Origin: an uncultured Bacteroidales bacterium | Lineage (GTDB): Bacteria; Bacteroidota; Bacteroidia; Bacteroidales; F082 | DNA: 10,048 bases | Direction: 5' to 3' | Assembly: GCA_937877465.1 (NCBI GenBank) | Contig: CALFIT010000068.1 | Location: 1 to 10,048 of the forward strand | Part shown: piece after piece, positions 1 to 7,230 of the stretch | Numbering within the stretch: the first letter of the stretch is position 1 | Layout of the letters: each line of letters opens with the position of its first letter | Notes under the pieces: model-generated | Databases searched by the model: none | The model's input: the letters and a program-made list of their open reading frames with translations, nothing else | What the model was told of the DNA's origin: nothing | Position numbers and translations under genes: made by a program

Positions 1-1
1 C

Positions 2-1336
2 CAAGGCCGCAATGCCAAATTGTACTATAATGGCGAAAAGGAGACCTTCCGACCTCGCATCATATCCATGGACAGCATACACGCCTATGGCTATGCCCGA
101 TTAAGTATGTTGGGAACCGCAAGATTTCACTTTGACATACTCGAAACACCTACTTTTCAAGACTTTGGTAACCGGCGTTATCAAGACACCTTATTTGCGG
201 TGGAAGAGATCAGCGACATCCCTTACGCCAAAGTGTCGGGGTTCTGGTCGGAATTGGGCGACGAAACAGCCGTGTCCGAAAAAATCTTCCAGATGGGTAA
301 TGCCATAAGCGAGACGCCTTTGGAGCTCCACCTCGATGTTTTCCGTCCCCAAGACGACACCTTGCCAAAACGGCCTTTGGTCATGTTGGTTCACGGCGGC
401 GCTTTCTATTTCGGGTCGAAAGACGACAAATCCATCACCCAATGGTGCCGACATTTGGCTTCGATGGGTTATGTGACTGCCTCCATCGACTATAGGATAG
501 GCTTCCTCCCCACGAAGGCCAGTATCGGGCGGGCGGGCTATCGTGCCGTTCAGGATGCCCATGCAGCAATGCGCTTCCTGGTTTCGCATCGAGAGGAATA
601 TGGCATTGACACCGCCATGATCTTTGTGGGCGGCGCCAGTGCGGGAGCCATCACCGCGCTCAACCTTGCCTTCATGACCAACGAGAAACGTCCCGAATAC
701 ACCCGAAGTGGCTTCCTCAAACCCGAACTGGGCGACATCGATACCTGCGGCAATGCCATCAAGGCCCGGTTCAGCATCAAGGGCATCGTCGACATGTGGG
801 GCGCCATGCCCGACACGTCACTTATGCGTGGCTGCGACATCCCCATCATCGCCTTCCATGGCGATGCCGATGACATCGTCCCATACGATTACGACTACCC
901 CTTTGGTGTGGCCGGCTTCCTGAAAACAATGCTGGTCGAAAAAATGTATGGGTCCTCATGCATCGTCGACCGCGCTATCAAGATGGGGCATAAGGCACAT
1001 CTGGTCACGTTTGGAGGCTACAAACACTCTCCTCACTTGGATCCAAACACGAAAGACATCAACGACAACTTCTTCGTTATCCAAGAAATGATGTCGGACT
1101 TTTTCTTCGACATCGTGACGCCACAACGACCTGAAATCGTAGGGGAAAACGGCCATTATTACCTTAGGCCATACCCTCTGGAGGTCAGTTGGAAGGTGGA
1201 AGGAGGCGTCATCCTCGATTCCAAGGGCAACGGCATTGATGTGGCATGGATTGCCAACGCCCCACAACGCAGCATTACCGCATCCGCTGTGCTACCTTAC
1301 GGCCTCGGACTCAGTACGACCAAAACCATCAATTAA
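2..1336 (+). CDS. Secreted-type alpha/beta-hydrolase (carboxylesterase-like), 5' end missing
   Basis: The reading frame is open from the first base of the window, so the true start and any signal peptide lie upstream; the TTG at 20 is only the first possible start inside the window. Counting from that TTG, the hydrolase core spans about residues 105-375. It has the oxyanion-hole motif HGGAF (His125), the nucleophile elbow GGASAG (Ser207), a probable catalytic Asp284 in HGDADDIVPY, and a catalytic His in GYKHSPH (336 or 339). This is the layout of carboxylesterases and acetyl-xylan or feruloyl-type esterases; the substrate cannot be read from the sequence. About 100 residues precede the core. 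After it, residues about 375-438 form a short beta-rich tail with the pattern W-x-V-x-GG-x-I, resembling PKD-like Ig folds in Bacteroidota surface proteins. No T9SS sorting domain is visible. The next gene starts 10 bases downstream, suggesting co-transcription. The fold is secure; specificity is unknown. Confidence 0.85.
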   Translation, partial: QGRNAKLYYNGEKETFRPRIISMDSIHAYGYARLSMLGTARFHFDILETPTFQDFGNRRYQDTLFAVEEISDIPYAKVSGFWSELGDETAVSEKIFQMGNAISETPLELHLDVFRPQDDTLPKRPLVMLVHGGAFYFGSKDDKSITQWCRHLASMGYVTASIDYRIGFLPTKASIGRAGYRAVQDAHAAMRFLVSHREEYGIDTAMIFVGGASAGAITALNLAFMTNEKRPEYTRSGFLKPELGDIDTCGNAIKARFSIKGIVDMWGAMPDTSLMRGCDIPIIAFHGDADDIVPYDYDYPFGVAGFLKTMLVEKMYGSSCIVDRAIKMGHKAHLVTFGGYKHSPHLDPNTKDINDNFFVIQEMMSDFFFDIVTPQRPEIVGENGHYYLRPYPLEVSWKVEGGVILDSKGNGIDVAWIANAPQRSITASAVLPYGLGLSTTKTIN

Positions 1337-1346
1337 CTACAAAATC

Positions 1347-1871
1347 ATGGACAAAAAAGAACTTCGCGCCCACATCAAGGCCTTGAAAAAACAGCACACC
1401 AAGGAGCAACTGCTTGAGCAATCGGAAAGCATCATGGCCCAACTGGAACGCCATCCCGACTTCGTGAAAGCCCATAAAGTCATGCTTTACAGTGCCTTGC
1501 CCGACGAGGTGCAGACCCAAGCCTTCCTCAAAAAATGGCATCTCAAGAAGCAAATCATCCTGCCCACCGTGGTCGGCGACGACATCATCCCCGTGGAATA
1601 CGGCAAGGACACCGCCTTTGCCGTGGGCGACTTCAACATCCTTGAGCCACAAAACGAGCCTTATCGTGGTGATTTTGACCTGATTGTCGTCCCGGGCGTG
1701 GCCTTCGACCATAACGGCAACCGTCTTGGGCGCGGACGCGGCTATTACGACCGTTTCCTCAGCCAACACCTTGGCGTGAAGCGCATCGGCATCTGCTTCG
1801 ACTTCCAATTGGTCGACGAAGTGCCAGCCGAGCCTTTCGACGTCAAGATGGACGAAGTGCTTTCGGTTTGA
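1347..1871 (+). CDS. 5-formyltetrahydrofolate cyclo-ligase
   Basis: This 174-residue cytosolic enzyme would convert 5-formyl-THF to 5,10-methenyl-THF using ATP, salvaging folinate into the one-carbon pool. The length is normal for the family. The N-terminal Lys/Arg-rich helix (MDKKELRAHIKALKK) and the LPDEVQT segment (residues 51-57) match the family's substrate-binding part. Residues 113-138 carry the hallmark VVPGVAFD...GRGRGYYDRFL, the phosphate/ATP-binding loop and signature, and the C-terminal FDVKMDEVLS fits the family end. An upstream in-frame ATG at 1236 lies inside the esterase gene and would add 37 unrelated residues, so ATG 1347, 10 bases after the esterase stop, is preferred. It may be the last gene of an operon with the esterase, although the two have no obvious functional link. 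The symbols ygfA, fau1 and mthfs are used for homologues elsewhere. Confidence 0.93.
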   Translation: MDKKELRAHIKALKKQHTKEQLLEQSESIMAQLERHPDFVKAHKVMLYSALPDEVQTQAFLKKWHLKKQIILPTVVGDDIIPVEYGKDTAFAVGDFNILEPQNEPYRGDFDLIVVPGVAFDHNGNRLGRGRGYYDRFLSQHLGVKRIGICFDFQLVDEVPAEPFDVKMDEVLSV

Positions 1872-1910
1872 TGGCATCTCGGCCTGAAGTTTGGGATTTT
1901 TTTTCAAATC

Positions 1911-1944
1911 CTTGCCCAACATTCCGATTATTTGCCTATTTTTG
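1911..1944 (+). promoter_or_regulatory. Predicted promoter of the C10 protease gene
   Basis: TATTTTTG at 1937-1944 matches the Bacteroides -7 consensus TAnnTTTG exactly. A partial -33 element, CTTG at 1911-1914 (TTTG consensus), lies 22 bases upstream, slightly beyond the usual 19-21. Transcription would start near 1948, leaving a leader of about 20 bases before ATG 1970, which has no Shine-Dalgarno sequence. The 98-base gap 1872-1969 contains this element and otherwise only T-rich sequence. Confidence 0.6.
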
Positions 1945-1969
1945 AAGCCTTTTTAAAACTCATCATCCT

Positions 1970-4747
1970 ATGAAGAAACTTTTTTTCTCGTTTTTCGTCA
2001 TGCTTCTGTGCGTGACATCGCTGAACGCCCGTCCCGTTGACGCTGCAAAAGCCAAGGCCATCGGGCAAAAGTTTGCCTGCGAAAAAATTGACAGGCAGTT
2101 GAAATCCAACGACTTGGAATTGGTCTATACCGGTCTTTACAATCGCAACGAGGCTTGCTTCTACGCCTTCAATGCAGGCACGAGCGGCTTCGTCATCGTT
2201 TCGGCTGACGACCGTTTCCGTCCCATCGTGGGCTATTCCGACGAAGGCCCCTTCGAGACCGAGAACATGTCGCCCGAGCTGGCTTTCTATCTCGAAAAAA
2301 TCATCGAGGCCCGCACGAGCCGCAATGCCGTCCTCTCCGACGACACCGAGGAGGAATGGCAAAGCGTGATGACCACCGGCAAGCTGCTTTCGCGCAACGG
2401 TGGCCGCGGCGTCGACTACATCTGCACCACCAAGTGGAACCAAGACTGGCCCTATAACATGTACGCCCCCGAAGCCACAGGCGGCTCGGGAGGCCATTGC
2501 TATGCAGGCTGCGTGGCCACCGCCATGAGCCAGGTGATGAAACGCTGGAACCATCCCGCCCAAGGCACAGGCAGCCACTCCTACCATTGCAGCTACGGCC
2601 AGCAGTCGGCCAACTTCGGTGCCACCACCTACCATTGGGAACTCATGCCCGACCGCCTCGCCGGAGCCTCGCAAGAGGAAATCGAAGCCGTGGCCTTGTT
2701 CATGTACCACTGCGGCGTTTCCGTCGACATGAACTTCTCGCCCTCGGGGAGCGGCGCCAGCTCGTGGGACGTGCCCTACGCCATCCGCCACTACTTCTCC
2801 TACACGAACCAAGCGCAACTCAAGGACCGCGATTCCTACTCGCTCGCCAACTGGCAGAACCTGCTGAAAAGTCAATTCGACATCGGCTGGCCAGTATATT
2901 ATTCGGGCTACAGCAACAGCGGAGGCCACGCCTTCGTGTGCGACGGCTACGACGACAACGACCTCTTCCACTTCAACTGGGGCTGGGGTGGCAGCAGCGA
3001 CGGCTGGTTCGTCATCGACGAGATCGACTACGCCGGATGGGCACAGGCCGTGATCAACTATGTGCCTACCGATGTCTACGACTACATGCCCATGCAGCCT
3101 GAGAACTTTGAGGTGAACTCGCTCGGCGACTTCGACTATTCCGCCACGCTGAGTTGGACCAACCCGACCCAGAACATCCACCTGCAAAACCTTACCGCCA
3201 TCGACCAAATCGTGGTCACCCGCGACGGCGAAGTCATCTACACCGAAGACAACGTGGCTCCCGGAGCCAACATGACCTTCACCGACCACTACATTCCCAC
3301 GATGGTGAGATACAGCGTCTACGCCATCGCCCACAGCGCCAAGGGCCTTGAAGCCACCGACGAGAACGTGATCCTCGGTCCCTCCTGCATCTGGCACATC
3401 GACATGACCTCGAGCGACAACGGCGGCTGGAACGGCGGCTACCTCAGCATGACCAACTCGGCAGGCGTGGAAATCGCCCAACTGACGACCACCTCGGCCA
3501 CTTCGAGCCTCAACTTCGCCATGCCCTTGGGCCATGTCGGCATAGGCTGGAACAAGCCCTCACAGGTCATCGACAAAGTGACGTTTGAAATCAAGGACAA
3601 CGCCGGCAACCCTGTCATCGCCTTCGACGGCTCGTCGAACGAACTCAACAAAGGCCTTTTCTTCGTCGCCAACAACACCTGCGGCAACGACGCCAACCCC
3701 AACGCCCCGACCAACCTTGTGGCCATCGGCAACGGCAACGACATCCAGCTCACATGGGACGCTCCCGAAGGGACAGTGAACCACTACAGCATCTATCGCG
3801 ACAACCTACTATGCGCCATCGCGGAGAGCAACAGCTTCACCGACACCGATGCCGACGTCAGCCTCCTCCACCACTATTACGTCACCGCCGTCAACGAGAT
3901 GGGCGAGTCGGAGCCTTCCAACCGCAGCTCGGTCTACCAAGAGGCCAGCACTTGCGAAGCCCCGACCAACCTACGCTACGAGATGACGACCAACGTCAAG
4001 GTGAAGGTGATGTGGGATGCCCCGCAAGACGAGAGCGTGACGGGCTACATCCTCTACCGCCGCATCAAAGGCGAGCAATTCAAGCGCCTGAAGCTGCTCA
4101 CCAAGACCTTCCACACCGACAACTTAGGCTCGCTTGCCGACGAGCGTTACGAATATGCCGTCACCGCCTACTACTCGGCCGGCGACTGCGAATCGGACTA
4201 CGCCACCGCCGAGGACCATCCCGACTGGCATTACATCGAGGTCAACAAGACCATCATCCCGCAATATCTTGATTTCCACATCCATCAAGGCCATGTCGTG
4301 CTCGAATGGCAAGAAGCCACCACAGCCGAGGCTTACAACATCTATCGCAACGGCGAGCGCATCGCCAACGGCGTGACGGCGACCATCTTCTTCGACTATG
4401 AAGCCACGCCGTCGGAGACTTACCACTACACCGTGACGGGCTACACCGCCGCCATCGAATCGAGTCCGTCGAATGAGGTCTATGTCGATTGGACAACCGG
4501 CGCCGACGAAAACACGGGTCGGCAAGACATCGCCATCTATCCCAACCCGACGGAGAACAAGGTCTTCGTCGAGACCGCAAGCGCGTGCCGCGTGCGAGTC
4601 CTCAACCTGATGGGCCAAGCCATGCAAAGCCTCAGCATAGGCCAAGGCCGCACCGCCATCGACCTATCGGCCTATCCCGCCGGCTGCTATGTCATCGAAA
4701 CCGTGACTGAATGCGGTTGCACCACAACGAAAATCGTAAAACTTTAA
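1970..4747 (+). CDS. C10-family (streptopain/PrtT-like) cysteine protease, T9SS cargo
   Basis: A 925-residue secreted endopeptidase. Residues 1-20 are a signal peptide ending SLNA. Residues about 21-150 resemble the SpeB/Spi-type propeptide (FVIVSADDRFRPIVGYS at 74-90), which keeps the enzyme inactive. The C10 catalytic domain spans about 150-365: nucleophile Cys181 in GCVATAMSQVMKRW, His320 in GGHAFVCDGYD, and the Asn/Trp motif HFNWGWGG at 334-341. Next come a beta-sandwich (about 378-468), a GGWNGG-type beta domain (about 471-575), three FN3-like domains (about 579-657, 664-745, 763-842), and a type A T9SS sorting domain (about 851-925) opening with IAIYPNPTENKVFVE and ending TTTKIVKL. It should therefore cross the outer membrane by T9SS and be anchored or released at the surface. 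The C10 core, T9SS tail and FN3 repeats are clear; the domain edges are approximate. The next gene starts 5 bases after the stop, so the two are probably co-transcribed. Confidence 0.95.
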   Translation: MKKLFFSFFVMLLCVTSLNARPVDAAKAKAIGQKFACEKIDRQLKSNDLELVYTGLYNRNEACFYAFNAGTSGFVIVSADDRFRPIVGYSDEGPFETENMSPELAFYLEKIIEARTSRNAVLSDDTEEEWQSVMTTGKLLSRNGGRGVDYICTTKWNQDWPYNMYAPEATGGSGGHCYAGCVATAMSQVMKRWNHPAQGTGSHSYHCSYGQQSANFGATTYHWELMPDRLAGASQEEIEAVALFMYHCGVSVDMNFSPSGSGASSWDVPYAIRHYFSYTNQAQLKDRDSYSLANWQNLLKSQFDIGWPVYYSGYSNSGGHAFVCDGYDDNDLFHFNWGWGGSSDGWFVIDEIDYAGWAQAVINYVPTDVYDYMPMQPENFEVNSLGDFDYSATLSWTNPTQNIHLQNLTAIDQIVVTRDGEVIYTEDNVAPGANMTFTDHYIPTMVRYSVYAIAHSAKGLEATDENVILGPSCIWHIDMTSSDNGGWNGGYLSMTNSAGVEIAQLTTTSATSSLNFAMPLGHVGIGWNKPSQVIDKVTFEIKDNAGNPVIAFDGSSNELNKGLFFVANNTCGNDANPNAPTNLVAIGNGNDIQLTWDAPEGTVNHYSIYRDNLLCAIAESNSFTDTDADVSLLHHYYVTAVNEMGESEPSNRSSVYQEASTCEAPTNLRYEMTTNVKVKVMWDAPQDESVTGYILYRRIKGEQFKRLKLLTKTFHTDNLGSLADERYEYAVTAYYSAGDCESDYATAEDHPDWHYIEVNKTIIPQYLDFHIHQGHVVLEWQEATTAEAYNIYRNGERIANGVTATIFFDYEATPSETYHYTVTGYTAAIESSPSNEVYVDWTTGADENTGRQDIAIYPNPTENKVFVETASACRVRVLNLMGQAMQSLSIGQGRTAIDLSAYPAGCYVIETVTECGCTTTKIVKL

Positions 4748-4752
4748 GCAAT

Positions 4753-5886
4753 ATGAACAAATTCATGAGATTTGCAGCCGTCGCGCTGCTCATGGGAGCC
4801 ACAACCCAACTCTTCGCCCAGGAAGCCGAAGAACAACCCATTTACCGTTTCACCGAAACCGTCAATGTGAAGCACACGCCCGTCGACAACCAAGGCAGTT
4901 CGGGCACCTGCTGGTGCTTTGCCGGCACGGGCTTCGTCGAGGCCGAGATCTTGCGCAAGTACGGCAAGGAGTTCAACCTCGCGGAAATGTATTTCGTGCG
5001 CAACGCCTGGACCGAGAAGGTGGTGAAATACGTCAAGATGCATGGCTGCAACACCCTCAGCCAAGGCGGTGAGGTGTGCGACGTGCTTTATGCCCTCGAC
5101 AAATACGGCATGATTCCCGACGCCGACTACGACGGCAAGGTGATTGGCGAGACGCGCCACATGCACAACGAGATGAACGAGGTCATCACCAACTTCGCCA
5201 AGAGCATCGTCAAGCGCAGCAACGGCAGGCTGACGCCCACTTGGCAGAAGGCCATGCCCGGCATCCTTGACGCCTACTTGGGCGAAGTGCCCGAGTCGTT
5301 CACCGTCGACGGCAAGAAATACACCCCCAAGTCGTTTGCCGAAGCCTACAAGCTGAATGTCGACGACTACATCGAGATCGCCTCTTTCACCGACCAAGCC
5401 TACAACAAGCCCTTCATGGTGGAAATCCCCGACAACTGGACCTGGACGCCCGCCTACAACCTCGAATTCGACAAGCTCTTCGAGGCCTTGGACTATGCCC
5501 TTGAGCACGGCTTCACCGTAGGCTGGGCGCAAGACGTCAGCGACAAGGGCTTCTCGCGCAAGCTCGGCGTGGCCATCGTCCCCGAAGACCCCGACAGCGA
5601 CAAGCTCTGGGAGGAAGTCGTCGCCGAAAAGACCGTCACCGCCGAAGACCACCAGAAGGCCTACGACAACTGGGAGACCACCGACGACCACTCGATGCTC
5701 GTCGTAGGCATCGCCAAAGACCAGAACGGCACCAAATACTACAAGATCAAGAACTCGTGGGGCGAAGCCGGCCCGTACAAAGGCTATTGGTACTGCTCCG
5801 AGTCGTTTGTCCGCCTCCACACCGTCTTCTTCACCCTGCACAAGGACGCCCTCTCGAAGGCCATGAAGAAAGATTTGGGGCTTTGA
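4753..5886 (+). CDS. Exported C1B-type cysteine peptidase (PepC/bleomycin hydrolase-like), copy 1
   Basis: A 377-residue papain-superfamily peptidase of the PepC/bleomycin hydrolase branch, a group known as cytosolic aminopeptidases. The catalytic set is complete: Gln47 and Cys53 in DNQGSSGTCWCFAG, His313 in DDHSMLVVGIA, and Asn334 in KIKNSWGEAG. The internal stretch YTPKSFAEAY...DDYIEIASFT (190-213) corresponds to the conserved TPxxF...DDYV region typical of this branch rather than of papain proper. Unlike classical PepC, it begins with a signal peptide, probably cut at LFA|QE (residue 22), and has no T9SS sorting domain, so the periplasm is the likely site. ATG 4753, 5 bases after the C10 stop, is chosen because an earlier in-frame ATG at 4711 lies inside the protease gene and would bury the signal peptide. 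It is paralogous to the next gene. Peptide trimming is inferred from the family; its exact specificity is unknown. Confidence 0.88.
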   Translation: MNKFMRFAAVALLMGATTQLFAQEAEEQPIYRFTETVNVKHTPVDNQGSSGTCWCFAGTGFVEAEILRKYGKEFNLAEMYFVRNAWTEKVVKYVKMHGCNTLSQGGEVCDVLYALDKYGMIPDADYDGKVIGETRHMHNEMNEVITNFAKSIVKRSNGRLTPTWQKAMPGILDAYLGEVPESFTVDGKKYTPKSFAEAYKLNVDDYIEIASFTDQAYNKPFMVEIPDNWTWTPAYNLEFDKLFEALDYALEHGFTVGWAQDVSDKGFSRKLGVAIVPEDPDSDKLWEEVVAEKTVTAEDHQKAYDNWETTDDHSMLVVGIAKDQNGTKYYKIKNSWGEAGPYKGYWYCSESFVRLHTVFFTLHKDALSKAMKKDLGL

Positions 5887-5905
5887 TAAATAACATTTAC
5901 CTTTG
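5874..5905 (+). promoter_or_regulatory. Consensus Bacteroides-type promoter of the second C1B peptidase
   Basis: TTTG at 5874-5877, 20 bases, then TACCTTTG at 5898-5905: both elements match the TTTG / TAnnTTTG consensus exactly with ideal spacing. The -33 element lies within the last codons of the upstream peptidase gene. Transcription would begin near 5909, about 35 bases before ATG 5945. This would let copy 2 be expressed independently of the genes upstream. Confidence 0.75.
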
Positions 5906-5944
5906 CAACCGAAATGTATTATTCTTTAAACAAATAACAACATT

Positions 5945-7177
5945 ATGAAATTCAAACACTTACTGACCGCAACCGCAGTGATGCTCAGCATCAGCGTCGT
6001 TGCACAACCCAAGCCCAAAGATGATGCCAAGGAAGAAGGCGAAGGCTTCAAGTTCGAAACCGTCAAGGAGCTTCCTATCACCTCCATCAAGAACCAGAAC
6101 CAAGCCGGCACCTGCTGGTGCTACTCTTCGTTGGCTTACTTCGAGGCCGAACTGCTCCGCATGGGCAAGCCCGAGTACGACTTCTCGGAGATGTTCATCG
6201 TCTACAAGACCTACTTGGACCGCGCTGAGGCCGCCGTCCGCACCCACGGCGACGTGTCGTTCTCGCAAGGCGGCTCCTTCGGCGACGTGATCTATGCCAT
6301 CAAGCACTACGGCCTCGTGCCCGACGAGCTGATGCCTGCCGGCGCCATGCACGGCGACTCACTGTCGAACTTCAACGAACTCTCGGCCGTCACCGACCCG
6401 TATGTTGCCGGTGTCATCAAGAGCCGCAAGATCCAGATGGACAAGGACGGCAACCCGCTGTGGAAGAAAGGCTTGGCTGGCATCTACGACGCCTACCTCG
6501 GCGTTCCCCCGACCGAGTTCACCTACAACGGCAAGAAGTACACGCCCATGAGCTTCGCCCAGTCGACGGGACTCAACATGGACGATTACGTGAACATCAC
6601 CTCGTTCACGCACCATCCGTTCTATGAGAAATTCGTCATCGAAGTGCAGGACAACTGGCGCTGGGGCCAGGCCTGGAACCTCCCCATCGACGAGATGATG
6701 CAGGTGATGGACAACGCCATCGAAAACGGCTATCCGATTGCATGGGGCAGCGACGTCAGCGAAACGGGCTGGCTCCGTGGCAAGATGGCAGGCGTGGCCG
6801 TGCTTCCCGACATCGAAGCCAAGAGCCGCGACATGCAAGGCAGCGACATGGCCCACTGGATGGGTCTCTCAGCCGCCGACCGCGCCAAGGAAGCCCAAAA
6901 CGGTCCCACCCCGCAGAAATGGGTCACCCAGAAGGAACGCCAAATCGCCTACGACAACTACGAGACCGGCGACGACCACGGCATGTTGATTTACGGCACC
7001 GCCAAGGACCAGATGGGCAACGAATACTACATGGTGAAGAACAGCTGGGGCGAAGCCGGCCAGTACAAAGGCATCTGGTACGTCAGCAAGGCCTTTGCCC
7101 GCTACAAGACCATGAACATCATCGTCCACAAGGACGCCCTGCCGAAAGACATCGCCAAGAAACTCGGCATCAAGTAA
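5945..7177 (+). CDS. Exported C1B-type cysteine peptidase (PepC/bleomycin hydrolase-like), copy 2
   Basis: A 410-residue paralogue of the preceding peptidase. It has Gln51 and Cys57 in KNQNQAGTCWCYSS, His345 in DDHGMLIYGTAKD, and Asn366 in VKNSWGEAGQYKG. The YTPMSFAQ...MDDYVNITSFT stretch (199-222) aligns with copy 1. The signal peptide is probably cut at SVVA|QP (residue 20), followed by a charged linker (KPKDDAKEEGEG). There is no lipobox and no T9SS domain, so a soluble periplasmic enzyme is likely. It is longer than copy 1, mainly because of an extra segment at about 290-328 (SRDMQGSDMAHW...NGPTPQKW) just before the conserved AYDNYET block that precedes the catalytic His. Its only two cysteines are Cys57 and Cys59. 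A consensus promoter lies in the 58-base gap upstream and a strong hairpin follows the stop. A separate target or expression condition from copy 1 is inferred, not shown. Confidence 0.88.
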   Translation: MKFKHLLTATAVMLSISVVAQPKPKDDAKEEGEGFKFETVKELPITSIKNQNQAGTCWCYSSLAYFEAELLRMGKPEYDFSEMFIVYKTYLDRAEAAVRTHGDVSFSQGGSFGDVIYAIKHYGLVPDELMPAGAMHGDSLSNFNELSAVTDPYVAGVIKSRKIQMDKDGNPLWKKGLAGIYDAYLGVPPTEFTYNGKKYTPMSFAQSTGLNMDDYVNITSFTHHPFYEKFVIEVQDNWRWGQAWNLPIDEMMQVMDNAIENGYPIAWGSDVSETGWLRGKMAGVAVLPDIEAKSRDMQGSDMAHWMGLSAADRAKEAQNGPTPQKWVTQKERQIAYDNYETGDDHGMLIYGTAKDQMGNEYYMVKNSWGEAGQYKGIWYVSKAFARYKTMNIIVHKDALPKDIAKKLGIK

Positions 7178-7190
7178 GCATTGGTCTTAG

Positions 7191-7230
7191 AAACGAAAAA
7201 AGGAAGCCTCACAGCTTCCTTTTTTCGTTT
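7191..7230. terminator. Bidirectional Rho-independent terminator
   Basis: A perfect 17-bp inverted repeat: AAACGAAAAAAGGAAGC at 7191-7207, loop CTCACA at 7208-7213, and GCTTCCTTTTTTCGTTT at 7214-7230. The GC-rich upper stem (GGAAGC/GCTTCC) followed by a six-T run works on either strand. It sits between two convergent genes, 13 bases after the plus-strand peptidase stop, and its right edge touches the first base of the minus-strand yitT-type stop codon (7230-7232). Confidence 0.93.

Noticed and set aside
1236..1346. Upstream ATG extending the folate cyclo-ligase by 37 residues
   Set aside because: The extension lies within the esterase gene and has no similarity to the family; ATG 1347 gives the normal family length.
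1894..1911. GGATTT / AAATCC inverted repeat after the folate cyclo-ligase gene as a terminator
   Set aside because: The stem is only 6 bp, AT-rich, and the T-run is in the loop rather than after the stem, so it is not a convincing intrinsic terminator.
1928..3535. A 535-residue open frame on the minus strand opposite the C10 protease
   Set aside because: It is exactly antisense to a clearly functional protease, is dominated by Val, Gly, Ala and His repeats, and has no recognisable domain. Strong GC bias at third positions removes stop codons from the opposite strand.
2497..4272. Arg/Pro/His-rich plus-strand frames of 201 and 172 residues inside the C10 gene
   Set aside because: Low-complexity translations of the out-of-frame sense strand, with no family resemblance.
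4744..5841. A 365-residue minus-strand frame opposite the first C1B peptidase
   Set aside because: Same composition artefact; it covers almost exactly the sense gene and shows no motifs.
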